From positions 1 to 40,327 of IMG/VR virus record IMGVR_UViG_3300022222_000005: a DNA stretch of 40,327 bases. One strand, written 5' to 3'. The notes under the pieces were generated by a model. It had not been told where the DNA came from and did not search any database. It was given only the letters and a program-made list of their open reading frames with translations. Numbering within the stretch: the stretch's first letter is position 1; the number at the start of each line of letters is the position of its first letter. Positions 1 through 6,556 of this stretch are shown here, one piece after another. The DNA is from a virus. A program made the position numbers and the translations under genes.

Positions 1-91
1 CAGCAGGGTCGGCAGCACGGTCGGCAGCAGAGTCGGCAGCAGCGTCGGCAGCATGGTCGGCAGCACGGTCGGCAGCAGCTAAGCGTTATGG
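1..91 (+). repeat. 12-base tandem repeat, left copy (SAAx-coding)
   Basis: Tandem copies of a 12-base unit (gtcggcagcacg and variants in which the last codon is CGG, GAG, GCG or TGG) fill the first ~90 bases. The same array closes the right end of the window. Read in frame 3 every unit codes Ser-Ala-Ala-x. The window ends inside this array, which is typical of an assembler stopping in a repeat of a circular or circularly permuted molecule; the true copy number is therefore uncertain. Confidence 0.9.
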
Positions 92-152
92 GGATACTCT
101 CGTACGATTTCTTTCTGAAGCTCCAGTACCTGACGTGATTGTAAAGAATTAG
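3..152 (+). CDS. C-terminal part of the SAAx-repeat protein (gene split by the window ends)
   Basis: The frame is open from the left edge and stops at TAG 150-152. The first ~27 residues are S-A-A-x tetrapeptides with x = R, E, A or W, followed by a unique tail beginning KRYGDTLVRFLSEAP. The ORF starting at 39756 ends in the same repeat, so the two are halves of one gene. Overlapping the ends by the shared bases cagc gives ...TCG GCA GCA GGG TCG GCA..., which keeps both the frame and the four-residue period. Butting the ends directly would shift frame and stop at 89-91. Function unknown; the Ala-rich repeat is probably helical. Confidence 0.8.
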   Translation, partial: AGSAARSAAESAAASAAWSAARSAAAKRYGDTLVRFLSEAPVPDVIVKN

Positions 153-154
153 AT

Positions 155-607
155 ATGACCACCACCCTTAAACGCGTCCGTGCTGCTGTTATTAAGGCTG
201 TGCCTGAGATAGTTGAGTTGAAGTTTGGGTGTGAGCTGTTTATACAAAACTACATGGCAAGCGTGAATCTCCTAGAAGACAGGAGAGGAAGGTGTTGGAT
301 TCCAGAGAACGGAGAACCTAATTCAGACTTCCTCGCACTTGGTGGCTCGCTTACTTACTTTGATGAAAAACACATTAAAGAAATCATAGGCCGCGACATC
401 ACCCTCGCCGACGTTCTCAGGGCGATAGGGGATAAGTATGGTTACGGAAGGTATACGGTTGATGAGACAGGTAATATTTGGGAGATGGAAGGCTGGGAGC
501 GTTGGCTACCGGAAGAACATCTCATTGAGTGGAACCTCGCTCTCCCTCTCCACCTGCAAAGCGAAGAAGCATTAACCTTCCTCGATAAGACACTCAACCA
601 TGACTAA
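155..607 (+). CDS. hypothetical protein, 150 aa
   Basis: It starts two bases after the stop of the SAAx-repeat gene and overlaps the next gene by 8 bases, so it belongs to the same plus-strand accessory operon. The protein is soluble and mixed, with a central stretch GRDITLADVLRAIGDKYGYG and an aromatic segment (WEMEGWERWLPEE) near the end. I see no signal peptide, membrane segment or catalytic motif. It resembles small conserved proteins of unknown role in uncultured phages, but I cannot name a family. There is no Shine-Dalgarno; the ATG follows AATTAGAT. Confidence 0.75.
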   Translation: MTTTLKRVRAAVIKAVPEIVELKFGCELFIQNYMASVNLLEDRRGRCWIPENGEPNSDFLALGGSLTYFDEKHIKEIIGRDITLADVLRAIGDKYGYGRYTVDETGNIWEMEGWERWLPEEHLIEWNLALPLHLQSEEALTFLDKTLNHD

Positions 608-851
608 GAACCTACAAGACCTTCGTGCTGAGGCTCGTGCAGAAATGAATGAGCGTTTTCACGAAGTAAGTGAGTCGGACGCGGTGTGGTTAGACACCCT
701 CATAGACTCCGTACTCGATAGAGCAGAGGCGTGTGCGCCCACTGAGAGGAGAATAGAGATGTATCACGGTCCTCTTCCTTGGCCGAAAGGACTAGAGTTT
801 AACGAATGCCGCGAAGAGTTCCTTACCAACCTCTCCACTCTAAGGAGCTAA
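600..851 (+). CDS. hypothetical protein, 83 aa, acidic and helical
   Basis: The ATG lies inside the last codons of the preceding gene (8-base overlap), indicating translational coupling. The sequence is rich in Glu, Ala and Arg with a likely helical first half (QDLRAEARAEMNERFHEVSE), then a Pro/Gly-rich turn (YHGPLPWPKGLEF) and a single Cys. No domain is recognised. The stop region runs into the first copy of a direct repeat at 848-868. Confidence 0.65.
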   Translation: MTKNLQDLRAEARAEMNERFHEVSESDAVWLDTLIDSVLDRAEACAPTERRIEMYHGPLPWPKGLEFNECREEFLTNLSTLRS

Positions 852-1124
852 CCTACTATTGCGTATGAAAAAAGAACTTGAACAACTTTTCATTATCACA
901 GACGGTTGTATGTGGGAAATGAACAAGCAGGGGGGCACGTATCACCCACATGCTATAGAGGTTTGCGACCCAAAGACGGGGCAGGTTCGATACATAAAGA
1001 GCGGTGCCACTATTCAGTTCGTGTCAGGGGAGATTACTCCTGCACGCGACCAGAAGGATTACAACAAAACACCATGAAAATCCCCGACACTATCACTGCG
1101 AACCTAACCTACTATTGCGTATGA
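848..1124 (+). repeat. pair of exact direct repeats flanking a small gene
   Basis: The sequence taacctactattgcgtatga occurs at 849-868 and again at 1105-1124 (the preceding c also matches). The first copy carries the ATG of the gene at 865. The second carries ATG 1121 opening a 6-codon dead-end frame (stop 1139-1141). In another frame both copies code the same ending, LTYYCV-stop; at 1074-1124 this completes a 16-codon ORF that overlaps the preceding stop as ATGA. The segment between the repeats looks like a cassette inserted or duplicated through them. Confidence 0.75.
865..1077 (+). CDS. hypothetical protein, 70 aa
   Basis: I chose ATG 865 over an in-frame TTG two codons upstream because ATG starts are the rule here. 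The sequence begins MKKELEQLFIITDG and contains paired Cys/His residues (DGCMWEMN, HPHAIEVC) and a beta-like segment (VRYIKSGATIQFVSGE). It is compact and soluble with no recognised family. It lies between two copies of a direct repeat, and its stop overlaps the ATG of a 16-codon ORF (1074-1124) that may be translated but is too short to judge. Confidence 0.6.
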   Translation: MKKELEQLFIITDGCMWEMNKQGGTYHPHAIEVCDPKTGQVRYIKSGATIQFVSGEITPARDQKDYNKTP

Positions 1125-1169
1125 CACACGGTAGTTGGTAGCTAGCAGCTCACAATTAACAAAAACACT

Positions 1170-1880
1170 ATGGAAGAAAAGCTAGAAGCATTAGAGGAAT
1201 TAAATAACGAACCTAAACTAGCAAGCCAGCAGGAAATAAATAAGCTGTTCGGTAACAGTATGATTTACACTGCGAAGGTGAGTGAGTGCGTCTTCTGTGA
1301 TACGGAGAAAATAAAAAGCACAGTGATTGACTACGGTAACTGCTTGGTGTTTGAGCCATTAAATCCTGTGGTGAAGGGGCATTTATTGGTTATTCCAAAA
1401 GTCCACACACGTTCTTTCACTGACAATGCAGACATCTCTGGGGAAGTGATGCGAGTGGCTAGTCTTGTGGCGGGTGAGAGAGGCGGAGACTACAACCTAA
1501 TTACTTCTAAAGGGAAAAGTGCCACGCAGAGCGTAAATCATCTGCACATACACTTAGTGCCTAGAGCAGAGAACGACGGTCTAATGCTCCCGTGGTCTGA
1601 ACCTGCCGAGCATTTTGAACAAGCATTACTAGATGTTCGCCGAGAAACCATTGAGGAGGTGCGTATCGTCGCACTAAATGTAGCCGAAGAAATATCGAGC
1701 TTGTCTGAACTCGTTAATGGTTTTCAGCACCGAGGGTACGCCACAGAGAGACAGGAGAGCGAGATATACTTCGAGGGCTTCAAAGATGGGCGAGACATGA
1801 TGCGGATTGATTTCTCACTTCCGAGCGGAAGGTTTGCAAAGCGCCTACGAGAGGAGCTACCTAACACCCCTACTCTATGA
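1170..1880 (+). CDS. HIT-family (histidine triad) nucleotide hydrolase/transferase with C-terminal extension
   Basis: The middle of the 236-residue protein is a HIT domain (about residues 30-155). It has a CVFC pair at the front, the strand GHLLVIPKVHTRSF, and the triad NHLHIHLVPR (His-x-His-x-His). HIT enzymes hydrolyse or transfer nucleotides bound to AMP-like leaving groups, such as dinucleoside polyphosphates and adenylates. The first ~30 residues and the last ~80, which are helical and charged, lie outside the domain; the extension is unlike ordinary ~110-residue HIT proteins. The ATG follows AAAAACACT, this genome's usual leader. The stop overlaps the next ATG (ATGA). The substrate is unknown. 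Confidence 0.85.
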   Translation: MEEKLEALEELNNEPKLASQQEINKLFGNSMIYTAKVSECVFCDTEKIKSTVIDYGNCLVFEPLNPVVKGHLLVIPKVHTRSFTDNADISGEVMRVASLVAGERGGDYNLITSKGKSATQSVNHLHIHLVPRAENDGLMLPWSEPAEHFEQALLDVRRETIEEVRIVALNVAEEISSLSELVNGFQHRGYATERQESEIYFEGFKDGRDMMRIDFSLPSGRFAKRLREELPNTPTL

Positions 1881-2146
1881 ACTACACAGAAAAACGACAG
1901 GAAGAATATTGCAAAAAGTTTGGGCTATGCAAAGAAAAAGGAACCTGCCAGTGTAAAAAAGAACTAAAGTTTATTGCCGAATCAATCACACAAGCCATAG
2001 CAGAAGAGAGGGAGAGGGTGATGGGGTTAATTGAAGAGATACGAGGAATGCGAGAAGAGTCTAACGAAGCCCTTGATTATCTACAAGACAGAATTGAAAA
2101 AGGCCTCCTCGCCACACTTCAAGACCATAACACCCCTACTGTATGA
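1877..2146 (+). CDS. hypothetical protein with Cys cluster and coiled coil, 89 aa
   Basis: The start overlaps the HIT gene stop (ATGA) and its own stop overlaps the next start in the same way. The N-terminal third holds four Cys (YCKKFGLCKEKGTCQCKKE) that could bind zinc. The rest is a charged helix (IAEERERVMGLIEEIRGMRE) likely to form a coiled coil. The gene ends coding NTPTV, nearly the same bases as the end of the HIT gene (NTPTL). No family is recognised. Confidence 0.7.
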   Translation: MNYTEKRQEEYCKKFGLCKEKGTCQCKKELKFIAESITQAIAEERERVMGLIEEIRGMREESNEALDYLQDRIEKGLLATLQDHNTPTV

Positions 2147-2628
2147 GCAACTATTTAGGCAAAGCAAATAATCCGAACACGGGAAATCTCGAAGACTGTG
2201 AATTCCTCGATGATTTCTATGGGAAACACCAGTATGCGGTGCGGTTTAAGGACGGAACCACGTATCCTGAGAGTGAGGTTAAAGCTCTACCAATGAACGA
2301 ACACAAGCCTGAGCCGTTGGAGGATATAGAAAAAGCATACCCAGAAGCGTATCGTCTAGCGCGACGATTTCATGAACTCTACGAAGAGTATGCGCCGCAG
2401 TTCGGATACAAAACACGAGAAGACACACGCGCATTTGACCCCACCAGTCCTAACGGCAGAACAATGGCTAGAGTTGCTTATGAGGTAGTGCAAGAAGAGA
2501 ACACTGCCAATGCAGAGAGGATACGGGGGCTGAAGAAGCCACGCTGTAGATGTATGTGTCAGGCAAGTAATATTGCCGCAATACATAACGAGGCACTGGA
2601 GGCCGCAGCAAGCCTGACAGAGAAGTAG
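2143..2628 (+). CDS. hypothetical protein, 161 aa
   Basis: The ATG overlaps the preceding stop. The N-terminal ~45 residues are beta-like (YAVRFKDGTTYPESEVKALP); the rest is helical and charged (EKAYPEAYRLARRFHELYEE), ending with a short Cys motif (CRCMC). I cannot assign a family. It is a soluble early or accessory protein by position, the last cytosolic product before the operon ends with a membrane peptide. Confidence 0.65.
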   Translation: MSNYLGKANNPNTGNLEDCEFLDDFYGKHQYAVRFKDGTTYPESEVKALPMNEHKPEPLEDIEKAYPEAYRLARRFHELYEEYAPQFGYKTREDTRAFDPTSPNGRTMARVAYEVVQEENTANAERIRGLKKPRCRCMCQASNIAAIHNEALEAAASLTEK

Positions 2629-2646
2629 ATAAATAACAATACTTAT

Positions 2647-2793
2647 ATGGAAACATTCTTACCGATTCTCTTGTTCATACTTGGCCTTTTCCTTGTGCCG
2701 TTTGTCGCGCTGTTAATAATCGTTGTCTTCCTGCTCCTTCTGGCAGCGATTATCTTCGGTGCGGTCTTCCTGTTTAATCGTTTGTTTAGATAA
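2647..2793 (+). CDS. small membrane protein, 48 aa
   Basis: ATG 2647 to TAA 2791-2793, preceded by the A/T-rich leader ATAACAATACTTAT. After METFLP the protein is almost wholly hydrophobic (ILLFILGLFLVPF, then VALLIIVVFLLLLAAIIFGA), fitting two closely spaced membrane helices, and ends with the basic tail NRLFR. It is the last gene before a strong plus-strand terminator. Small membrane peptides at such places can act in superinfection exclusion or as holins/antiholins; nothing in the sequence decides between these. Confidence 0.7.
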   Translation: METFLPILLFILGLFLVPFVALLIIVVFLLLLAAIIFGAVFLFNRLFR

Positions 2794-2796
2794 GCG

Positions 2797-2826
2797 ACCC
2801 CCACCATAACAGTGGGGGTTTAGTTT
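2797..2826 (+). terminator. rho-independent terminator ending the plus-strand arm
   Basis: A perfect 7-bp stem CCCCCAC / GTGGGGG (2798-2804 with 2812-2818) with a 7-base loop is followed by TTTAGTTTGTTG. It sits just after the last plus-strand gene and faces the oncoming minus-strand arm. Confidence 0.85.
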
Positions 2827-2874
2827 GTTGTCGCGGTCTAGTGCCGCTGTTTGATTTGAATCACCTGCCTTTCT

Positions 2875-3045
2875 CTACTGTAAACCAGGGTGTGCTGGGA
2901 AAAGGACAACCCTGTGTGTGTCTATCTGCCTGTAGAGGTAGCAGAACAGGTCGCACACAGGTTCCTCTTCCGCAGCCCACTCAATCTCGCTAACGTCTCT
3001 AACCGTTCTCCGCTTCTCACAGAATGTGCATACAAACACCACCAT
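2875..3045 (-). CDS. possible zinc-ribbon protein, 56 aa
   Basis: On the minus strand downstream of the lysis genes, ATG 3045 opens a frame beginning MVVFVCTFCEKRR with a second Cys pair in EPVCDLFCYLYRQ, a plausible CxxC...CxxxC zinc site. A GTG at 3102 would add 19 residues. The overlapping plus-strand frame (2890-3156) has no such pattern. Its position at the tail of the late operon is reasonable, but this is a weak call. Confidence 0.45.
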   Translation of the reverse strand: MVVFVCTFCEKRRTVRDVSEIEWAAEEEPVCDLFCYLYRQIDTHRVVLFPAHPGLQ

Positions 3046-3176
3046 GACATTAACGGTAATGAACGGGAGGCCGAAGCCTGGGTGGACGAATGTGGTCGCC
3101 ACGGTAATTCATTGTACGTCTCCCTTTTTCTGAAAGGAATTATATCGCATAGATAGCTCTAGGCACTGTTAATATC

Positions 3177-3662
3177 CTAGTTAGACCAGCAATGTTTGCT
3201 GGCGTTCCAATCTCTGTAGCCGTTTATAGATACGACATACTTGGCCAGCTCGTCCTGGTCTTCCTCCGAAAAGATATCTTTCCCTTCTACCGACCCCCAG
3301 AGTTTAGTGCCGTAGTAGTTCCAAGAACCTTTCAAAAACTGATACTTCCCCGTGGCAGTAGACCGGGGGTTCTTTGCGTGTAGGTTGCCCTGGGATTCGC
3401 AGATAGCTATCCGAGCCAGTGTAGCGTCTACACTACGCACCACGGCCCGTTTTGGGGCTTCTGGGGGCTTATACGCACGAACCCCTGACGTATCAGGGGT
3501 TACATGCAGGCCCGCAGAGATATCAGCCGTAGCTGACTTACTAAATATACCACGAGTAGACACCAGCGCGAGGCCAGTTGGGTCTGAACTGTGGATAAGT
3601 GGGTTCTCTTTCTCCGCGAAAGCCTTGGCTATAATCGGCCAAAGAATCGCTGCGAGAATCAA
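3177..3662 (-). CDS. Rpf/SLT-like transglycosylase with N-terminal membrane anchor
   Basis: The C-terminal ~75 residues form an Rpf-like lysozyme fold. IAICESQGN carries the catalytic Glu, followed by TATGKYQFLKGSWNYYG. It would cleave the glycan strands of peptidoglycan. The best available start is TTG 3662, giving a hydrophobic N-terminus (MILAAILWPIIAKAFA). The frame stays open eight more upstream codons that add Lys residues ideal for a signal anchor, but has no ATG there, and an in-frame TGA (3699-3701) separates it from ATG 3722. It is the last gene of the lysis group. Confidence 0.75.
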   Translation of the reverse strand: MILAAILWPIIAKAFAEKENPLIHSSDPTGLALVSTRGIFSKSATADISAGLHVTPDTSGVRAYKPPEAPKRAVVRSVDATLARIAICESQGNLHAKNPRSTATGKYQFLKGSWNYYGTKLWGSVEGKDIFSEEDQDELAKYVVSINGYRDWNASKHCWSN

Positions 3663-3766
3663 CCCTATTAGAAATCCTTTGAGAGTCTGTTTTATCGGTC
3701 AGTGCGCACGTCTTACTTCCATCCTCAGCCGTTCGGGTGTCGAGCCGTACTAAGCGTGTCGTTCAG

Positions 3767-3970
3767 TTATTTGCGGATTCCAAGCACGGGAGTTACATCC
3801 CCTACTGAAACACGCGAGTATTGTACAAGAGCGAATCCTGCAAGCTGTCCAACGATACCTATAGTTACGATAATAGCCTCCTGGTCCTGTGAGGATAAGT
3901 CGGCGACACCATAAATAGTCAGTATCGAAGCAAGTAGCTGTACGATATTACCCAAGATTGTTTTACTCAT
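3767..3970 (-). CDS. holin-like membrane protein, 67 aa
   Basis: Two membrane helices (ILGNIVQLLASILTIYGVA and AIIVTIGIVGQLAGFALVQY) are joined by a short polar turn (DLSSQDQE), with a basic end (GIRK). This layout matches class II holins. It overlaps the end of the endolysin gene by 4 bases and precedes the transglycosylase. By position and topology it should permeabilise the inner membrane so that the wall enzymes can act. Confidence 0.8.
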   Translation of the reverse strand: MSKTILGNIVQLLASILTIYGVADLSSQDQEAIIVTIGIVGQLAGFALVQYSRVSVGDVTPVLGIRK

Positions 3971-4821
3971 ACATTGTTTATTATATCACGTGTAATCGGG
4001 CCAAAATACCCGAACGGTGGATAAATACATTTGGCCCGTTGAAACTTAATAAGAGCACGCTGGGTAAGGTGACCAAAAGTGTCCGTCTCGTACCCAGGAC
4101 TCCCGACTCCGAAAAGCGCAACACGGAAGCCCTGCTGGTTCAGGTACTTCTGCAAGTCCCGAACGTCGTCGCCCCGTATCCCGATGTAGAGGTCACGTTT
4201 GAAGAGCGGACCCGCCGTCACGTTATCAACGAGGAAGGGAGCGGGGTTGATGCAACCTACCGTGCCGTTGTCATAGTTGATGATTTCAAAGTAGTATCCG
4301 TCAATCTTCAACGCGCCTGAGCCGTCGTAGAGGTACTGCTTCTTGCTGGTGCGCTTCTTCACGCGGAGTACAGGTCTGACCTGAGGGCCATGAAGGTGGC
4401 TACCTGCCTTGCTTCCTTTGAGCTTCTCTTCTCGGAGCACCTCTCGTCCCCCAGCGAAGACGGTGCCGGTGTTTCCACAGGTGCCGAGAGTGTCCTTGGG
4501 TTGGTAGGTCTTTCCCACTTCGGCGGTTATCTCGTTGAGGTGGCCGTAGGAGACCTCTGACCACTCCGAGTAACCGTTGTCTGCGTTCACGATGGTGAAG
4601 ACCGCTCGGTACTTCATGGGGTCTTGGTGGTCGCGGTTCATCACGGAATAACACAGCGCATCCTTTGCACAGTTGATGATTGGCTTTCCCCAGTCGATAC
4701 CCCAATCAACGGCAGTGTGACCTATCAGACCGTCTCGCTCGTATGAAATGTTGGCATTCTCACTAAAACCCTGAGTGATTAAGCTTTTTGATGCAGGATA
4801 TATAAGTTGCAGTTTTTGCAT
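3967..4821 (-). CDS. endolysin: M23 metallopeptidase plus peptidoglycan-binding domain
   Basis: From ATG 4821 (284 aa) the N-terminal domain has the M23/LytM zinc ligands: GHTAVD (His35, Asp39), YGHL (His94) and SHLHG (His142/His144). The last ~70 residues are a PG_binding_1 repeat (GDDVRDLQKYLNQQGFRV, TQRALIKFQ). It would cut peptide cross-bridges. An ATG eight codons earlier exists, but 4821 follows the upstream stop as TAACATG, the pattern used across this genome. There is no signal peptide, so export through the adjacent holin is likely. Confidence 0.92.
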   Translation of the reverse strand: MQKLQLIYPASKSLITQGFSENANISYERDGLIGHTAVDWGIDWGKPIINCAKDALCYSVMNRDHQDPMKYRAVFTIVNADNGYSEWSEVSYGHLNEITAEVGKTYQPKDTLGTCGNTGTVFAGGREVLREEKLKGSKAGSHLHGPQVRPVLRVKKRTSKKQYLYDGSGALKIDGYYFEIINYDNGTVGCINPAPFLVDNVTAGPLFKRDLYIGIRGDDVRDLQKYLNQQGFRVALFGVGSPGYETDTFGHLTQRALIKFQRAKCIYPPFGYFGPITRDIINNV

Positions 4822-4822
4822 G

Positions 4823-6547
4823 TTATTTGTAGGTGTTAGTTCCAAAACCTAAGCCGTCAAGCATAGTTCCAAGTATCGGTCCGATACTATCCGGGTCTTC
4901 GGCGAGTTCTAGCGTGTTTGTAATAGGGATAGGAGCAAAGAGATTCACTGCAGTGTTTGCAAGTCCTTCGGTTGAATTAAGATTCGTTGGACTGCCGCCG
5001 AACGTCTTGCCTCCTGCTATGTCGCGCAAGGTAGCAGGGAGAGGGGCAAGTTTGTTACTTAGGAAAGCACCAAAGAGTGAACCAAGAGGATTCATTCGGT
5101 TGTAACTTTTCTTGCCACCAATCCGTACTTCACCTTGTGTTGACCCGCGAGTTATCACGTCGGCTGACCGAGCAAACAATATAATGAATGTAGACATACC
5201 TGCGGTTACGTCAACGCGGGTGTTTCCTACTTTTATCTTTCCGAAGTCAGAAGAGGTTGGGTCAAAGTTCACACTGTCTGGATTTATAGCCTTGGCCAGA
5301 GCAAGACCTGAACCAACACCTGCGATAGCCCTCATAAGATTTATAGCAGCACGCTTCTTAAGCATTGGGTCCATTTTACTATCAAATGCGTGGGCCGTAA
5401 GAAAGTCAATGTTGGATTTGAAGAAACGAGGAGAGAAGAAAAGGTTGTTGAAGATTTTTGAAAAATCTTCAACTCTTCCAAGGTCTCCGCGACCTGTAAG
5501 ACTGTTAGTGTAGGTTCCAATAGATTTCAGTAAGTTCTTTTCAGTTGTATCTCTCCCTGCACGTTCAGCCTGCTTAATAAGTTCATCTGCAATGTCAGCA
5601 CGAAGACGGTAGGCTGTGCCTTCAAATGCTGATTGTGATGCTTTATACACTCGCCCTAATAGTGGGACTTTTTCAGGTAGAGAGGTTGGATATGCTTCCT
5701 CTACTCCTCCAATGTCAAGGCCCATTTTCTTGTACTTACCGTTCAAAGCATTTTCTCGACCGTATATCTCGGCTTTTATTCCGTTAACTACATCGTTGCT
5801 TGTTCCTTTCTTGCCAAGCTGCTGAGCAATGATTTTCCAAGAGTTTGCTGCATTGTTTGCCCACAGTTTAGGGTGAGCAAACATAGACTTAAATCCTTGA
5901 CGGAACACAAAGGAGTTATCGAGCGACGCTTTGATAGACTTTGCTAATCCTCCAATATCCGAAATACTACCACCAACAGAACGGAGGGGTTGATTTTTCC
6001 AGTCTTTAATACTTCGTACATTTGCATCACGTTTTAATTCAGCTACATAGTTATCAAAACGTACCTGAGTCGCCCCTGCTTCGATACGTTCAGCACTTCC
6101 TTTAGGAGAGCCTTTTGGTACGTTTGCAACAGCGTCATGGTACTGCTTAGATAATTTAGCAATTGCGTTAGCTTCCTGCTCAGTAACTCCAACACCCAAT
6201 CTTTTTGCAGCAAGGTCAGCAAGGAATTGCTCTTCAGCTTCAGGAGTAAGTAGAGCCCGGTCCATACGATTAACCCTATCTATAAGAGCTCGTTTGATTT
6301 CAGGTTTCAGGCCTGTAATAGTTTCGAGCCATGTAATAAGTCCGCGCTGTTGGTCTTCTAACAGTGTCTTGGCTTCGTAGAGCGCATTTACAGACGTTGC
6401 GTAATCTTCATCAAGAAACTTAGTGAAGTAGTCGTGTCGTTGTTTTGAAGTCATGTCCGCCAGTTTTGCAGGGGTAATCTCCCCAGATTTAAGTCTAGTT
6501 TTGAGAGCCATTGCTACATTCTTCGGAATACAAGTAAGTGATGCCAT
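4823..6547 (-). CDS. putative internal virion (ejection) protein, 574 aa
   Basis: A long, mostly helical protein begins MASLTCIPKNVAMALKTRLK and continues EITPAKLADMTSKQRHDYF. A middle-to-late region FNNLFFSPRFFKSNIDFLTA is followed by a hydrophobic stretch (AINLMRAIAGVGSGLALAKA) and another (AGMSTFIILFARSADV). Such proteins occur as C-terminal parts of the large polyvalent proteins that podoviruses package and inject. It lies 9 bases after the 822-aa protein, and the two may correspond to one longer protein in relatives. No enzyme motif seen. Confidence 0.65.
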   Translation of the reverse strand: MASLTCIPKNVAMALKTRLKSGEITPAKLADMTSKQRHDYFTKFLDEDYATSVNALYEAKTLLEDQQRGLITWLETITGLKPEIKRALIDRVNRMDRALLTPEAEEQFLADLAAKRLGVGVTEQEANAIAKLSKQYHDAVANVPKGSPKGSAERIEAGATQVRFDNYVAELKRDANVRSIKDWKNQPLRSVGGSISDIGGLAKSIKASLDNSFVFRQGFKSMFAHPKLWANNAANSWKIIAQQLGKKGTSNDVVNGIKAEIYGRENALNGKYKKMGLDIGGVEEAYPTSLPEKVPLLGRVYKASQSAFEGTAYRLRADIADELIKQAERAGRDTTEKNLLKSIGTYTNSLTGRGDLGRVEDFSKIFNNLFFSPRFFKSNIDFLTAHAFDSKMDPMLKKRAAINLMRAIAGVGSGLALAKAINPDSVNFDPTSSDFGKIKVGNTRVDVTAGMSTFIILFARSADVITRGSTQGEVRIGGKKSYNRMNPLGSLFGAFLSNKLAPLPATLRDIAGGKTFGGSPTNLNSTEGLANTAVNLFAPIPITNTLELAEDPDSIGPILGTMLDGLGFGTNTYK

Positions 6548-6556
6548 ATAGATATA

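Noticed and set aside
1-91. CRISPR array or terminal inverted repeat from the repeated ends
   Set aside because: Units are 12 bases with no spacers, in direct orientation, and are coding (SAAx); this is a tandem coding repeat at an assembly junction.
2890-3156. 88-codon plus-strand frame after the terminator
   Set aside because: Lies past a strong plus-strand terminator and opposes a minus frame with a better Cys pattern.
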